From assembly GCF_000275845.1 (NCBI RefSeq), contig NW_006766907.1, forward strand, positions 73,774 to 98,000: DNA of 24,227 bases. Direction: 5' to 3'. The translations under genes and the position numbers were made by a program. Shown here piece after piece: positions 9,985 to 19,503 of the stretch. Every line of letters begins with the position of its first letter. The first letter of the stretch is position 1. Under the pieces are notes generated by a model that ran no database searches, was not told the origin of the DNA, and saw only the letters and a program-made list of their open reading frames with translations. The DNA is from Dichomitus squalens LYAD-421 SS1. Its lineage: Eukaryota > Basidiomycota > Agaricomycetes > Polyporales > Polyporaceae.

Positions 9985-11371
9985 ATGCTTCTTAACGGGT
10001 ACGAGGCCTGGGTCACCTGCGAAGGAGAGAAGCTGCCCGAGTATGGCATAGCGCCTGAGGGCGGCGATGGCAAGACTGTGGGCTGCTTTATGCCTAGTGA
10101 AAGGGGAAAGGTGAATATCCGAGTGCTCGGCCGGTACTCCCTCCGACGATTGCCGGCGCATCGAAGGAGCACGGTACGTTGGTCCCATACGCGAACAACA
10201 GTACTCAACCCTACCCCTTCCCACCACCCTCCTTCGCGTCTCTCATTCCCAACGCTTGTAGACGTTTGCAATTCAGTTCAGAAATGGAGGAAATGACTGC
10301 ATCTCCCTCGCGTTCAAGGTGGACGGGCACAAGCTCGGCCACGGTGCGCTCTGCAGCGCGTTACAGACCGGGAGCAAGAACGGCGTCCGGACCGGGCTCA
10401 ATGTTGAGCAGCCGTTCCATTTTGCTGACCTGAAGACGACGGGTGCGTCGGAATTTACCGAATTTACCGCATTGTACTTGAGATCCAGGCACTGACCAGC
10501 GACTGCCGGGCACTGAATAGACGACGATGACTTGCTGAGCGGGTTAGCAAAACAGGCAGACGTTGGGTCGATCGAGGTGAAAGTAAAGCGTGTGTTTGCG
10601 GAGGGGCGTCCAGTAGCTGCCGTCGTCGATTCGTTCAAGAGTGTGGAAGCGGTGCACGAGCGGAGCAAAAAGGCTGGCGCACATAGTGTGGGGTGCGTCG
10701 AGTCGTTGGTCCGGCTCATTCCCAGCTGTCCCGGATCCTGAGCGGGGCTCGACCCTGGGGACGCTTGTACTTCAGATTGGGCGGCAATTTGGTGGTGCAG
10801 CCGTTCACACAAATGTGGATGCACGACGCGATCGATCCCTGCGAGGGCTTTGTTGCGACGTTTGTCTTCCGTTACAAACCTCGTGGTATGTCCTGTCTTT
10901 CTAGCCTACAGCATCCGATTGATTGCTGCTGTGGATGCAGATCTCCTGGAAGCGCAGGGCATCGCACCTCGAGACAAGCCAATCAAGCCAGAGGCGGGCC
11001 CATCGCGCGTGAAGCAGGAGAAGAAACGTGCGGGTTCTCCGGATAGACGCAATGCAAAGCGCGCCCGAGTTCAGCCGAGGTCGGGAGCTGGTGCCAAGTT
11101 GGATCTAGGCGTCGTCGAGATCTCCGACGGTGAGGAAGACGAGGAGATAGTACTGGCTCGGGTCAATGTTCCGTGTGCTTCATTGAAGCAACGCTGACAT
11201 CGCGGACACGTTTTGCAGAACCGTCTCAAGCGGGCCCAAAGTCAGTACAACAAAGCGATCGCCCAGAAGAATTGTGGACGCGTGAAGCGGGAGCCAGGAG
11301 CCTCGCCCTCAGCTGGATTGAAGCACGGGGACGATGGTGGGGTGATCGACTTGACGTTGGACGATGTTTGA
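9985..11371 (+). CDS. DUF7918 protein A with SUMO-motif tail (six exons)
   Basis: Exons 9985-10110, 10262-10442, 10521-10692, 10776-10885, 10941-11161 and 11219-11371 join to 320 residues. The DUF7918 domain fills about residues 1-196. It begins NGYEAWVTCEGEKLPEYG, contains CFMPSERGKTFAIQF at the first junction, QPFHFADLKTT, the invariant HERSKK (148-153), and ends FVFRYKPR (189-196). The tail has basic, nuclear-localisation-like sequence (221-238, with KQEKKR and RNAKRARVQ). It also has sumoylation consensus sites IKPE (211-214), VKQE (220-223) and VKRE (292-295), a possible motif VVEIS followed by acids, and a final VIDLTLDDV. The function of DUF7918 is unknown; nuclear SUMO-linked action is inference. 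Donor 5 (CGG|GTCAAT) is weak. ATA|GTACTG, 12 nt earlier and also in phase, is an alternative. Confidence 0.85.
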
Positions 11372-11631
11372 GTCTCGTTATCTTATTGTCCCTGGGTGCA
11401 ATTCGTCTCTTACATCTGTTTTTGCTTCGGATCGGGGTTCTGTCGTTACAATACTGTATGTGTTAATATCGTCTTTGTTTCGTTGTCGTACAGTCCTGTA
11501 TACTACATCTACATCAGAAAGGGACCGGATGACTTGCCACTTTAGGCATCTACTACGGCGTCTCGGCAAGCCAAGGCCCGAACTTGATTCCAGTACCCTT
11601 GTGGTACTTAATTATTGGTTAGAATAACTCT
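11372..11631. other. 3' flank of DUF7918 gene A
   Basis: AT-richer DNA between the stop codon of gene A and the fold-back element. It should contain the 3' untranslated region. No gene is seen. Confidence 0.5.
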
Positions 11632-12433
11632 ACAGTGCTTTGCAAAAAAGATTGCAGACCGAAGCGGGAGGATTTTGCTTGTCCCTGTTTTGTCCTCCGT
11701 CGGCTACGGAGAGAATTCCTGTTTCGGATACCGGGGCGCTCACAAGGGCTCCGTTCGACAAGACGGTGCTTGAGTCTGAGCCCCGTTTTCTGCTGCTAAA
11801 ATGCACAACCATGTTTTTTGCCTCCACAATACAACATTCCGAGTATCTCCGGTAGGATGGGAACGTTAGATTTCCAGTACTTATGGTTGCGCCGCGGTCA
11901 AGCCGTGTATGGCGCCGCGGTGTGCATCACGATTGTCGGCAAACATTTGTGGTGTGGCAAACGCCCAAACTTTCTTTAAGCGAAAATAACTCCAGAAGCG
12001 CTAACGGCCTCACGGCTCTCATATTGAGGTGAAAGTGACCCAAAGACGTCTTGGTGATAGTTTGAGAACGATTGAGGTAACTCAGAGTACTTCGATAACG
12101 TTTAGATCCCCCGGTGCGACGCGCATGGGGAGCACGACGATAAGCCTCCGGAGGCGCGCTTGGACGTAAGTACCTGTAAGCGAAATTTCTCGGGAATACT
12201 CGCAAAGCACAAACTTCGACGCGTAGGTGAGCCGATACACTGCGGCGCCATACACGGCTTAACCACGGTGCAACCATACTGGAAAACTGACGTTCTGGGT
12301 AGGATTGTAGCTGAATCATTGACCATGTTGCAAAGAGGCTTCCGGTATCTCGCAGCCGTTTCCCCGGGTGGCTAAACAGGGCCAAACCGGATTTTGCGCG
12401 CTTCGGTCTGCAATCTTTTTTGCAAAGCACTGT
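11632..12433. mobile_element. Fold-back, non-autonomous DNA element with long inverted repeats
   Basis: The ends are perfect 35-bp inverted repeats: 11632-11666 starts ACAGTGCTTTGC, and 12399-12433 is its reverse complement. A second inverted pair lies inside, at 11871-11922 and 12238-12286, around GCCGTGTATGGCGCCGC, with only a few differences. The arms are therefore long and imperfect, as in fold-back elements or MITE-like derivatives. Mismatches between the inner arms are mostly C/T or G/A. The trinucleotide TCT on both outer sides may be a 3-bp target duplication, but this could be chance. No transposase frame is present; long minus-strand open frames over it look arbitrary. The superfamily is not assigned. 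Confidence 0.75.
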
Positions 12434-12822
12434 TCTATGCACGCTATACTCGGGCAGGACGGAAAACGATGGTATTGGGCGCGCGCTACGGAAGCTGCGC
12501 GGGACCACCGAGTCCGTGTCGCCACCGCTCTCTCGCGCGACCGGTGGGCCGAGCTCAAGCCGGCGGAAGGCGAATGTACCTGATACATGAGACGTAGCTA
12601 AGCGAGACCAAAAATGGGGCAGCGGAAGGGTGGGTGCAAAAACGAAAGCTCGAGGAGCGCGAGCTCCCGAAGGGCGAGGGGACGAGGATCCTGGGCTGCG
12701 AGCCCTTAACCTATATACTACTAGAGACAAAGCAGATGTAAAGCGGCGAGGGGTGGCACGAGTTACGCTGTCATAGACCCTGGACAATAATCATTGTCCA
12801 AACATCTATGCACGCTATACTC
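12434..12822. repeat. Repeat unit adjoining the gap
   Basis: The 18-base sequence TCTATGCACGCTATACTC occurs directly after the fold-back element (12434-12451) and again just before the gap (12805-12822), where it follows the end of the 166-bp direct repeat. The segment 12434-12804 therefore looks like one full unit of a repeat whose next copy runs into the gap. The part 12452-12636 is GC-rich and has no gene. Open minus-strand frames here are partly made of repeat sequence and are not accepted as genes. Confidence 0.5.
12637..12802. repeat. Direct repeat, copy 1 (with terminal palindrome)
   Basis: This 166-bp segment is nearly identical to 13785-13953. The differences seen are single-base length changes in an A run and a G run. 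It ends with the palindrome TGGACAAT-aatc-ATTGTCCA (12781-12800) and contains a TATA-like tatatacta. Two near-identical copies about 1.15 kb apart around a gap suggest long terminal repeats or a tandem array, but no LTR termini are certain. Confidence 0.85.
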
Positions 12823-13514
12823 NNNNNNNNNNNNNNNNNNNNNNNNNNNNNNNNNNNNNNNNNNNNNNNNNNNNNNNNNNNNNNNNNNNNNNNNNNNNNN
12901 NNNNNNNNNNNNNNNNNNNNNNNNNNNNNNNNNNNNNNNNNNNNNNNNNNNNNNNNNNNNNNNNNNNNNNNNNNNNNNNNNNNNNNNNNNNNNNNNNNNN
13001 NNNNNNNNNNNNNNNNNNNNNNNNNNNNNNNNNNNNNNNNNNNNNNNNNNNNNNNNNNNNNNNNNNNNNNNNNNNNNNNNNNNNNNNNNNNNNNNNNNNN
13101 NNNNNNNNNNNNNNNNNNNNNNNNNNNNNNNNNNNNNNNNNNNNNNNNNNNNNNNNNNNNNNNNNNNNNNNNNNNNNNNNNNNNNNNNNNNNNNNNNNNN
13201 NNNNNNNNNNNNNNNNNNNNNNNNNNNNNNNNNNNNNNNNNNNNNNNNNNNNNNNNNNNNNNNNNNNNNNNNNNNNNNNNNNNNNNNNNNNNNNNNNNNN
13301 NNNNNNNNNNNNNNNNNNNNNNNNNNNNNNNNNNNNNNNNNNNNNNNNNNNNNNNNNNNNNNNNNNNNNNNNNNNNNNNNNNNNNNNNNNNNNNNNNNNN
13401 NNNNNNNNNNNNNNNNNNNNNNNNNNNNNNNNNNNNNNNNNNNNNNNNNNNNNNNNNNNNNNNNNNNNNNNNNNNNNNNNNNNNNNNNNNNNNNNNNNNN
13501 NNNNNNNNNNNNNN
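12823..13514. other. Assembly gap (692 N)
   Basis: The bases are all N. Repeated sequence lies on both sides, which probably explains the failed assembly. Open frames drawn through it are meaningless. The true length may differ from 692. Confidence 0.99.
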
Positions 13515-13784
13515 AGGGCGGGCCGGCCCGAGGAGAAGGGATGGAGTGAGCATGATGCGGCCGGGCGGGGGGCCGGGTTGGGGAGGAAGCAGTGAGCGGA
13601 TCACCGCGTAAGAGGCCCCGGAGGGCAGGCGGAACGACGAGAGGGCGCAGCGAGCTGCCCGGAGGAGTGGCGAGTGGCGAGGACACGGATGCCCGGAGGG
13701 GTGGCGAGCGGATCGCCGAAGAAAGGAGCTGGTGGTCCCCATTGGGCAACACCGTGAACGACGTGGTGTGCACCAACCAGCGGG
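13515..13784. repeat. GC-rich repetitive segment after the gap
   Basis: Very GC-rich DNA with internal partial repeats: gcccggagg followed by a/g and gtggcgag recurs at about 13657 and 13691, and gagcggatc followed by a/g and ccg recurs at about 13594 and 13708. No convincing gene is present. It appears to belong to the same repeat as the flanking direct copies. Confidence 0.5.
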
Positions 13785-13953
13785 CAAAAAACGAAAGCTC
13801 GAGGAGCGCGAGCTCCCGAAGGGCGAGGGGACGAGGATCCTGGGCTGCGAGCCCTTAACCTATATACTACTAGAGACAAAGCAGATGTAAAGCGGCGAGG
13901 GGGTGGCACGAGTTACGCTGTCATAGACCCTGGACAATAATCATTGTCCAAAA
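13785..13953. repeat. Direct repeat, copy 2
   Basis: Second copy of the 166-169 bp repeat, ending in the same 20-bp palindrome (13931-13950). The sequence before the copy differs from that before copy 1, so the shared block has a sharp left boundary at the A run following gggc or ggtgc. Confidence 0.85.
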
Positions 13954-14203
13954 CAAAAACGGGAGGGCCCAGTCACGTGTTCTGTCGCGTCGCGTATGTG
14001 CGCGTCGCGACACGTTTCACACTCCGACACTGCCACCTCCGACGCTCTTTGTTCTCCTCCACCACGCCTCTCCCGGCCACACCACCTTGTTGTTCCCTGC
14101 CTAGACGGGTATAGGGACTGTATAGCGCTATAACACTATCTGAGGCGACCCCTTTCGCGGTGGCGACGTTTGCTCGACCCTCCGTAGCTAACACTCAATC
14201 GCC

Positions 14204-15633
14204 ATGCACCTGAACGGCTATACGGTTTGGATCTCGTGCGATGGCAAGTCCTTACCCGAATACAAGACGGAGCGCAAAGGAGAAGATCGAAATACTATCA
14301 CATGCTACATACCCAGCGAGACTGGCGAGGCACGTCCTCGTATAGCCAGTGTTGTCCTCCTGGCCTGTTTGCTAACCATTGTCCGATCATCAGACGTTCA
14401 GCATTGAATGGCGCGACTACGTCAACCAGAGCCATCTCCGCTTTGTCACAAAGGTCGACGGGAGGGCTGTGGGGGGCAACAGGTGCCGCCCAGGGGGCAA
14501 AGGCTTGCGGTGGGGCGTCCGGACGAGTACGACGACTCGGCAGCCGTTCCAGTTCGCTCCGCTCCGGACTACGGGTGCGTTCATATCCCTCCCCCCACCT
14601 CTTCGTCGTGTTGCTGATTCTGAACGTCAGACGACGAGGAGCATATGTACGCCCTCGCCTCGCACGCCGCGCTGGGCGAGATCGAAGTCTCTGTCATACG
14701 CATTCGCGCGGAGTACAGATCTGTCCCGCACACGATGGGCAAGTTCCGGCCTGTAGAAGCAGTGCACGAGCGAAGTAAGAAGGCGGGGGTGCATTGTGTA
14801 TCGTACGTGCTCATACATCACAGACCGTCGAGAGGAGCGCGTTGACTTAGTGGGATGTTTTAGGCTGGGCGCTAATCGTCAAGTACCGCTGAGCAGGACG
14901 CAAACGTCCAGTACGCCGCTCAATCCTCGCGAGGGCCCGGTCGCAAAGTTCGTCTTCCGGTATCGCCCGAAAGGTGAGCGCATATGCTCACCTCGTGAGT
15001 GTGTTCTGTGTTTGCTGAACTTGTAGTGCCGTAGCTCTGCTCCAAGCGCAGGGCATCATTCCCATACCCCTCCCAGCTGCAGACAGGAAGCCCGCACTAC
15101 CCGACCGGAAGCTCAAGAGACGTCCGTCGTCAGACGGAGAAGGGTATGGAGATGCGCAGCCCGCCCACCGTGCTAAGCGTGCCCGGCACATACATAACAT
15201 CGACGAGGAGGACGTCAAACCTCGCATCTTCAAGATCGACCTGTCTGATGAAGAGGATGTCAAGCCTGATATCGTGAAGGATGAGCTTTCGGATGACGAC
15301 GAGGAAGAGGAAGAAGTCGCAGAAGCGGTGATTGTAAAGGACGAGCCGTCCGAAGATGAGAAGGAAGAGGACGAGGAAGAGGAGGATCTGGAAGTGCTCC
15401 AGGTTTGTTCACGTCTCTCGGGGGAACGATTTGCGCATGCTCATGCGATATGTATCCAGAGCCAGATCCAGCAACTGCAGGAGAAGTTGGCGAGGGCTGC
15501 GCGGCGAAAGTCTCTTTCTGCGTCGCAATCCGGATCGCAGTCGCACGCGCGAAACATCAAGAAGGAGGAACCCGGGCCGGCGACGCAGCTTGGCGCGGTG
15601 GTAATCGACCTTACTTTGGAAGACGATGAATGA
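14204..15633 (+). CDS. DUF7918 protein B with acidic, SUMO-motif tail (six exons, GC-AG first intron)
   Basis: Exons 14204-14329, 14394-14574, 14631-14802, 14864-14973, 15035-15402 and 15460-15633 join to 376 residues. Exons 1-4 have the same lengths as in gene A. The DUF7918 domain (1-196) starts HLNGYTVWISCDGKSLPEYK, has TFSIEWRDYV at the first junction, QPFQFAPLRTT, HERSKK (148-153) and FVFRYRPK (189-196). The tail has basic clusters (DRKLKRR, RAKRAR) and a long acidic region. It carries VKDE twice (277-280, 297-300), IKKE (352-355), a possible interacting motif IFKIDLSDEED (261-271) and a final VVIDLTLEDDE with VIDLT at 367-371. Exon 6 begins with a short coiled-coil-like SQIQQLQEKLARAARR. 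Intron 1 must use GAG|GCACGT, because no GT donor keeps the frame. Intron 5 (57 nt) is open in frame and could be retained. Confidence 0.87.
14330..14393 (+). other. GC-AG intron in DUF7918 gene B
   Basis: The donor reads GAG|GCACGT where its paralogues have AAG|GTGAAT (gene A) and AAG|GTTAGT (gene C). The intron has a branch-like GCTAAC at 14371-14376 and ends CATCAG. It gives exon lengths of exactly 126 and 181 nt, as in gene A. Without it the frame stops at 14405-14407. Confidence 0.8.
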
Positions 15634-16262
15634 GTTCGGCGAGAGTGGGGCACTGGGATCAAGCTGGGTGAGCATGGTGTGTATCAACTTGGCTGTACAC
15701 GCGCGACGTCTGATGAAGAAATAAGACTGTGGTTTCGTCTGTTGTATGATTATTGCATCCTGGTATCAACTGCTTTGTATCCCGATATCTTCGACCTGTC
15801 GCTATGTGTCGGTGCATCGCATTGCATTGCATGTGGGGACTTGGGCGTGGATCATCTCCCACGCCTTGAGGGTGAGTCGATTGGGTAACAAATCTAATCT
15901 CACGATAATCTAACACGTAAACGAACCTCACTGTAGTGTGTTAGAATACGCTCATTGATCTCTGAGCAACAAGTGACTCAAATGAACTCTTTGGGTGTGT
16001 ATCCATGGATGCTTAGTAGCTGCCTGTTTTGCGCTTGAGAGGTCCGTACGGGGTCGCACGACCATGGGGAAGGTCGCGTGATCCACTGCCTCTTGGGTCC
16101 TTCTCGCCTTCGTCGGTTGATGCTTCGCTCATCCTCGGAACACAAAAGCGGGGTAGCTTCTTTGGCGCGCGGTCGTTATAAGAGCCTTCTGCTAAAAATG
16201 ATCTACTCTAAAGTCTTCGCCTGTTCTCCAAGCATACTACCCCTGCCATCCCTTCTGTCAAG
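15634..16262. other. Intergenic region between DUF7918 gene B and the DUF6535 gene
   Basis: About 630 bases holding the 3' flank of gene B and the promoter of the DUF6535 gene. The only recognised signal is a TATA-like box at 16177-16182. No gene or repeat is seen. Confidence 0.5.
16177..16182 (+). promoter_or_regulatory. TATA-like box of the DUF6535 gene
   Basis: TATAAG lies 81 bases before the chosen ATG, a plausible distance for a fungal TATA box with a short leader. The assignment is by sequence and position only. Confidence 0.45.
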
Positions 16263-18863
16263 ATGGAAGCCTCCGCACACCCGAAAATCACAAGTTACTT
16301 CACAGAGTCGGATGTTGAGGGAACCGTGACTTCATCAGTATGAGCCTTGTCGCATATTACATGGACGATGGACGACCGATCTCACAGGCGTCCCTACAGG
16401 CAGGCGAAAGGGAATATGATACTCCTTCCCAAGAGCCGTCCCTCAATGTCAGGGTGCGACTTTGATCGCGGCGTTTATCGTGGATAGAGTTCTAACTAGC
16501 GCTCAGGAGCTCCGGGAGGAACTTCGACAAGAACTAGAAGAGGAATTCACCGCCGAACGAAAAGCAGATGTGTGGAGGTCCTATGCCGAAGCCGTGAAGA
16601 CTCACCACGATGAATTGGTAGAGAGGTGGCAGGCCGAAATGGACAACATCCTCATCTACGTGAGCTCTCACGCGTCGTCCGTATTTGAACATACATGCTG
16701 ATGAGCCATGACAGGCTGGTTTGTTCTCTGCAGTTCTCACCGGATTCAACGTCCAGTCTTACCAGCTCCTCCTTCCGACAATTGTGGATCCATCTCTCGC
16801 TGTCCTCCAACAAATCTCACAGCAACTGAGCAGCTTTTCTCTCGGCCCGTCCTTCGTCAACTCGACCCATCCAGCTCGACCTGTAGATCAGATCCAGCCT
16901 CCATTTCATGCGCCAACGTCAGCGATCCTGATCAACGCGCTATGGTTCCCGAGCCTCATTTTCAGCCTCGCTTCCGCGTCCATCGCACTAATGGTCAAGC
17001 AGTGGTTGCACGACATCTCCGTCGGGCTTTCTGGGACCTCTCCGCGAGATGCGCGACGCCGCCAGTATCGCCATAACTCCCTACGGACGTGGCAAGTGGG
17101 AATCATTGTCCTCATCCCGTCTATACTCCTGCAACTCGCCCTTGTCATGTTCCTTTCAGGCTTGCTGGCACTCCTTTGGACGCTCCACCGCACCGTCGCT
17201 ATCGTCGGAACCATTCTGATTGGCATGCTTTTCCTGTTTCTCGTCATTGTCGTGACGCTACCACTATTTCGGTGGGACTGCTGCTACCGCACTCCGCAAG
17301 CGCAGGCGATCTACGTCATGGCCCGTCAGGTACTTCGCAGCACAAGCCATGTCCTACGCTTCTGCGGTGGCTTGCTGCGTAGCCTGCTAGGCATCCGCAT
17401 CGTCTCGTTCCTCAGGCGCATCCCGTCTCCACTGAGGATCATAGACAAGATGCCCACCTGGAGAGGGCGAGAAGAGAGGCATCTATCCAGTGCTGCCCAA
17501 GCGCTCGACTGCAGTACCGCTGTTATGGCCTTCACGACCACCTACGACTTCACCTACCTCCACACATTGCATGTTGTCCTCCCTATGCAGCACTTCAAAC
17601 ACTGCTTTAATGACATCGTCGCCGCACACAAAGAACAATGGGGCACAGAGCCATACATGACCGACCGCTTCCGAACGACGGTCCTCGCGCGCCCGCTCCT
17701 GTACGCAATACGCTGCATATACACTGCGGCAGTTAGGCCTAGGTGGGGGACCCCGAGGGAGAGGGAGATCGATCGGGTGTGTGAGTTCATGCTGGACCAG
17801 GTCGATGCGGGTAAGGTGGACGATGTGGATTATGCGCTGACGACCTTCGCGTTGCTCGGGACCGGGGACGGCGAGTTGGTGAGGAAGGGGTATGAGAAGA
17901 TGCATACGGCGCTGAAGCATAGGAAGGTGAGCTATCGCCTTTCCTATCGCTCAATCCGATATGGTGCGTCGACCTCAATCGTTTCTATATGCGTATTATT
18001 CGCTGTTAGGGTCTAACTCACGTATTCATTGCCGTCCAGTGGTGACTGCGTGTCAGTGGTACTTCGACAAGTGGAAACCCGAACCATCCACGGCCGCCAT
18101 GGACCGTGATATGTTCCTCGAGTACCAACTCAGACCGCTGTATGGCATCCTCGTATGCGCCAAGGAGGCGCTATTCCCCTACACTCTTCTTTCACCGGAG
18201 CAAACGCAGGCCGTATGCTCACAAACACGGGTCGTTCTGTCTACATTCAAGGAAAATCTGAATTCGTTCGATTGGGAGCAGTTGCTACCAACAGCTACGC
18301 TAGATCCCTCACGGCCAAGAAGCAGGATTTCAGCACCCAGCGAGGGGCCGGTACAAAGACGGCGTTTGCCCCGGAGGAGTCCGTCGATCCCGGACGACCT
18401 CGGCGTCCTCAATTGGTTCCGCTTGCGGTTCAGCTTCAATGTCGTGGAGCCAATCACAGCCCTCTGCGAGAATCCACGCAGTGCGCAGGTCGTACCCGAG
18501 GGAACGGTCGAGGCGCTGCAGCGTAGCTGGACGGCGGTAAAGGCCTCGATGGATGCGCGCTTCCATCTCCAGGGCTCTCGATCTCCCAGTCCGGCTCCGG
18601 CTATGCTGGAGGCACAGGACGGGCGGTATCTACCGCCGAATGCCAGGAGGAGTATACGTGAGTTCGAAGGTAAATTGGAGAAGCTGAGGCAGATAGTCAC
18701 CCGGAACGTGACGGGCGAGGAGAACAGTTTTGTAGGTGCTTTTCCCTGCTCAACTATGCCGATAGCTGATGATACCGCCTCGCCCAAGTTGCTTGCACAT
18801 CCTGATGTCTCCGTGCAGGTCCCATCTCCATCCGGGTCTGCACCGGCGGTTTTGCGGTCGTAG
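16263..18863 (+). CDS. DUF6535 membrane protein, intact (five exons)
   Basis: Exons 16263-16337, 16388-16453, 16507-16659, 16715-17963 and 18040-18863 join to 788 residues. An acidic N terminus with a short coiled coil (ELREELRQELEEEF, 48-61) leads to WQAEMDNILIY at the end of exon 3. Exon 4 then starts AGLFSAVLTGFNVQSYQLLL, the usual opening of DUF6535. Hydrophobic helices follow near 169-192, 226-252 and 259-283, separated by the basic segment RDARRRQYRHNSLRTW. The long C-terminal part (after FRWDCCYRTPQ) is soluble, with KMPTWRGREE and, after the last intron, TACQWYFDKW. DUF6535 is expanded in Agaricomycetes and its function is unknown. The last donor was placed at TATG|GTGCGT, not the earlier AAG|GTGAGC, because only the former matches the phase of the acceptor and the adjacent pseudogene. 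Confidence 0.85.
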
Positions 18864-19503
18864 TGTCCGATTTTGGGTGGCACCAGACCTGCTTGTACCA
18901 CACAGACTAGTACACTGCCATCCACCGTAATCAGGTCCGAACTTTACGTTACAGGAACCAGTCCTCTGTTCGTTTGTGCCACGTACTACTCGATAAGTAA
19001 CAACGCAAGTATTCGGATCCCAGCATGACACCCAATTGAACGTGACGCCTTCACGTAATACCTGGGACGTGAGAGCTCTTTGTACACATCCCCACAATAC
19101 TGCTCTCTGGCATCGTCGAGAATGTGCTGATTTGTGAGTCCGCAGAAGTTACATAGGTACCATCCTGAACTGAGGCTTGCACATCCCTACTGCTATCGCC
19201 GGTATCTTTGCAGGTTAAGACGCGGTGACGCTTACGGCTTTAAGCTTTCGGTTCACTCCACAGACCTGTCAACGACTCGGATGATATTCCCGGTACTCAC
19301 AGCCTTTGTACTCGAGGTTCTGATGGAAGACATATGTAAGAATAGAGTGAGCCTACTCCCCAGGTATATGGCCTGCTACCCAGTGACCCCGCTCCAGTGG
19401 GCTCTTCGACCTCCTACCCATCTTTCGAGCGCGCAGGTGTGTAGCCTCGTTTTCAACATGCGTGTTACCTGATAGAACATGTCAAGTTGCAACCTGATAG
19501 AGG
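18864..19503. other. Intergenic region between the two DUF6535 copies
   Basis: About 640 bases. Open frames here (for example 19134-19472) have no recognisable content. It should contain the 3' flank of the intact gene and the former promoter of the pseudogene. No repeat or RNA gene is seen. Confidence 0.5.

Noticed and set aside
10262..10281. Exon 2 of DUF7918 gene A starting at 10277 after CAATTCAG
   Set aside because: An acceptor at 10261 keeps the same phase, restores the conserved TFAIQF, and makes the exon 181 nt as in gene B.
11927..12787. 286-codon minus-strand open frame
   Set aside because: It runs through the fold-back element and the direct repeat, has arbitrary composition, and part of it recurs at 13601-13909 only because the DNA repeat recurs.
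12763..13787. Long open frames of 250-338 codons crossing the gap
   Set aside because: Most of their length is N, and the remainder is repeat sequence.
17934..18056. Splicing of the intact DUF6535 gene at AAG|GTGAGC to a TGTCAG acceptor
   Set aside because: In phase, but it would delete the conserved SYRxIRY and VTACQ segments that the neighbouring copy also has. TATG|GTGCGT to CCAG fits phase and paralogue.
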